In this document: piece by piece, positions 4,888 through 6,050 of the stretch
Layout: the number at the start of each line of letters is the position of its first letter
How positions within the stretch are numbered: the stretch's first letter is position 1
From: Gemmatimonadota bacterium
GTDB taxonomy: Bacteria > Gemmatimonadota > Gemmatimonadetes > Gemmatimonadales > Gemmatimonadaceae
Assembly (NCBI GenBank): GCA_003142495.1
Contig: PLMM01000273.1
Span: forward strand, 1 to 6,050
Length of the DNA stretch: 6,050 nucleotides
Direction of reading: 5' to 3'
Notes under the pieces: model-generated
The model's database searches: none
What the model saw: only the letters and a program-made list of their open reading frames with translations
Told to the model about the DNA's origin: nothing
Made by a program: the position numbers and the translations under genes

Positions 4888-6050
4888 TCCGCCGCTCCTG
4901 CCTCGAGATACGGGTTGAGCGTGCGCGCGTGCTCGAGCTCACTCGCCGCGAGATCCTGTTTGCCGAGCGCGCGATCGATCATAGCCACATGGTAGAAGAG
5001 CATCGCGTCCTGCGTGCCGAGCGCCATCGCGTGGGTCATCGTCTCGCGAGCTTCCTCGTTGCGGCCACTCGCGTGCAGCGCCCACGCGACCACATCGTAG
5101 CCGTAGATGTCCTGGCGCGTGTGCAGCTCGTCCTGCGCCTTCGCCAGCACCTCGCTCACACGACGGCCGTGGTTGAGCAGGAAGAGGCTCCATTCGCGGT
5201 GATACGCCGTCGTCTGCTTCGAGACCGCAACCTCCATCGCATGCGCGTACTCCTCGGCCCTCGAGCTATCGCCGAGTGCGAGATACGAATCGCTGATGAC
5301 GCCGAGCGTCGCCGGATCGAAGCTCACCGCAACGGAGCGTTCGCCATAGTCGATGGCGCTTTTCCAGTCGTGGCGCACGCCCTCGAGCTTCGCCATCGCG
5401 CTCAGCAGCCGGTAGTCATCGGTGTGCGCCGCGAGTCCGCGCTGGTAGTCGCTCGCGGCCTCATCGATCTTGCTGCGACGCAGCTGCAGGTCGCCAATGC
5501 GCAGCCAGAACCACGCCTTCTGCTCCGCCGGCACCTCGGGCCTGTCGACGACCGCCAGCAGTGCTGCATTCATCAGGCGGTACGCCGAGTCGGGATGTCC
5601 CTCGAGCTCGGCCCAGCGTGCGAGCCGCGGCGCCACGGAGAGATCGCTCGTGTTCCCGGCAATTGAAGCGAAGCTCGCGCGCGCGTCGCCATAGTGGCCG
5701 AGCTCCATCTGGATCTCGCCGACGGACGCGCGGAAGGCGGCGTTGGAGGTGTCGCGCTCACGCAAGTCCTCCGCTATTCCGAGCGCGTCGCCGAAGCGAT
5801 GCTCGGAGAGGAGCGACGCGGCGAGCGCCTGGCGCGCCTTCGTGTTGTGCGTGCCGCGATTGTTGAGCGACTTGCGCGCGGCGGCCTCGGAGCGAAGCAC
5901 GTCGTGATAGTCGCCAGTTGCACGGGCGCGGCGCATGTAGAAGAGCGCGAGTGTGCCGAGCGCCATACCGCCCGTGGGATCGCTGTGCGCGACGCCCTCG
6001 TAGAAGACGATGTTCGAGTCGAGCATCTGCGCCGGCGTCAATCGCGCCTG
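4884..6050 (-). CDS. TPR repeat protein, N-terminus outside window
   Basis: The reading frame is open from the right edge to TGA at 4884-4886, giving 388 residues. A TTG at 6041 could serve as a start, but the frame continues through QARL to the edge, so the true start, and probably a signal peptide, lies outside. Almost the whole visible chain consists of about ten tetratricopeptide helix pairs of 33-36 residues. Examples are YMRRARATGDYHDVL, IGDLQLRRSKIDEAASDYQR, DSYLALGDSSRAEEYAHAM, AWALHASGRNEEARETMTHA and AMIDRALGKQDLAASELEHA. The typical small residue at position 8 and Ala at 20 are seen in several. The first motif (RARATGD) resembles TPR proteins that I recall near HupE/UreJ genes. TPR solenoids bind other proteins and have no activity of their own; a scaffold for the membrane partner is inferred. 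It is the first visible gene of the operon and overlaps HupE by 4 nt. Confidence 0.8.
   Translation of the reverse strand, partial: QARLTPAQMLDSNIVFYEGVAHSDPTGGMALGTLALFYMRRARATGDYHDVLRSEAAARKSLNNRGTHNTKARQALAASLLSEHRFGDALGIAEDLRERDTSNAAFRASVGEIQMELGHYGDARASFASIAGNTSDLSVAPRLARWAELEGHPDSAYRLMNAALLAVVDRPEVPAEQKAWFWLRIGDLQLRRSKIDEAASDYQRGLAAHTDDYRLLSAMAKLEGVRHDWKSAIDYGERSVAVSFDPATLGVISDSYLALGDSSRAEEYAHAMEVAVSKQTTAYHREWSLFLLNHGRRVSEVLAKAQDELHTRQDIYGYDVVAWALHASGRNEEARETMTHAMALGTQDAMLFYHVAMIDRALGKQDLAASELEHARTLNPYLEAGAAE
4895..4899 (-). promoter_or_regulatory. Ribosome binding site of the HupE/UreJ gene
   Basis: AGGAG on the minus strand sits 7 nt upstream of the ATG at 4887, inside the 3' end of the TPR gene. 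It supports independent ribosome loading in addition to coupling through the ATGA overlap. Confidence 0.65.

Noticed and set aside
4929..5666. Plus-strand 245-codon frame opposite the TPR gene
   Set aside because: It is a GC-driven antisense frame rich in Arg, with no recognisable domain, opposite ten good TPR units.

Overview
The window is GC-rich, densely packed bacterial DNA. I infer a soil-type Gemmatimonadota, or less likely an Acidobacteriota. The reasons are family content (Tat-exported DUF711, HupE/UreJ with DUF6702, a long TPR protein) and heavy GCG/CGC codon use; there is no marker gene to prove it.

Layout. (1) 1-1925, minus strand: the N-terminal 641 residues of a large secreted protein that runs off the left edge. 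It has a signal peptide, a beta-rich N-terminal domain, an Ala/Ser/Gly-rich linker and at least nine beta-propeller-type repeats. (2) 1926-2483: no intact gene. It holds the ribosome binding site of the secreted protein, a perfect 10-bp inverted repeat, the truncated 3' end of trpE (anthranilate synthase component I), and a sigma70-like promoter facing right. (3) 2484-3767, plus strand: a DUF711 family protein with a clear Tat signal. (4) 3770-6050, minus strand: a tight operon transcribed right to left. It begins with a TPR solenoid protein whose N-terminus is outside the window, then a HupE/UreJ-type membrane protein, then an exported DUF6702 protein. The genes overlap by 4 nt (ATGA) and 1 nt (TAATG).

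How they fit together. The right-hand operon looks like one functional unit: a membrane permease-like protein with conserved His/Asp/Glu residues, a small exported protein whose predicted mature N-terminus is His-Pro-Leu-His, and a TPR scaffold. Metal uptake is a reasonable guess from the HupE family, but the substrate cannot be read here. DUF711 converges on this operon with only 2 nt between stop codons. The trpE scar between the left and middle genes marks an old rearrangement. No rRNA, tRNA, CRISPR array, transposase or attachment site was seen.
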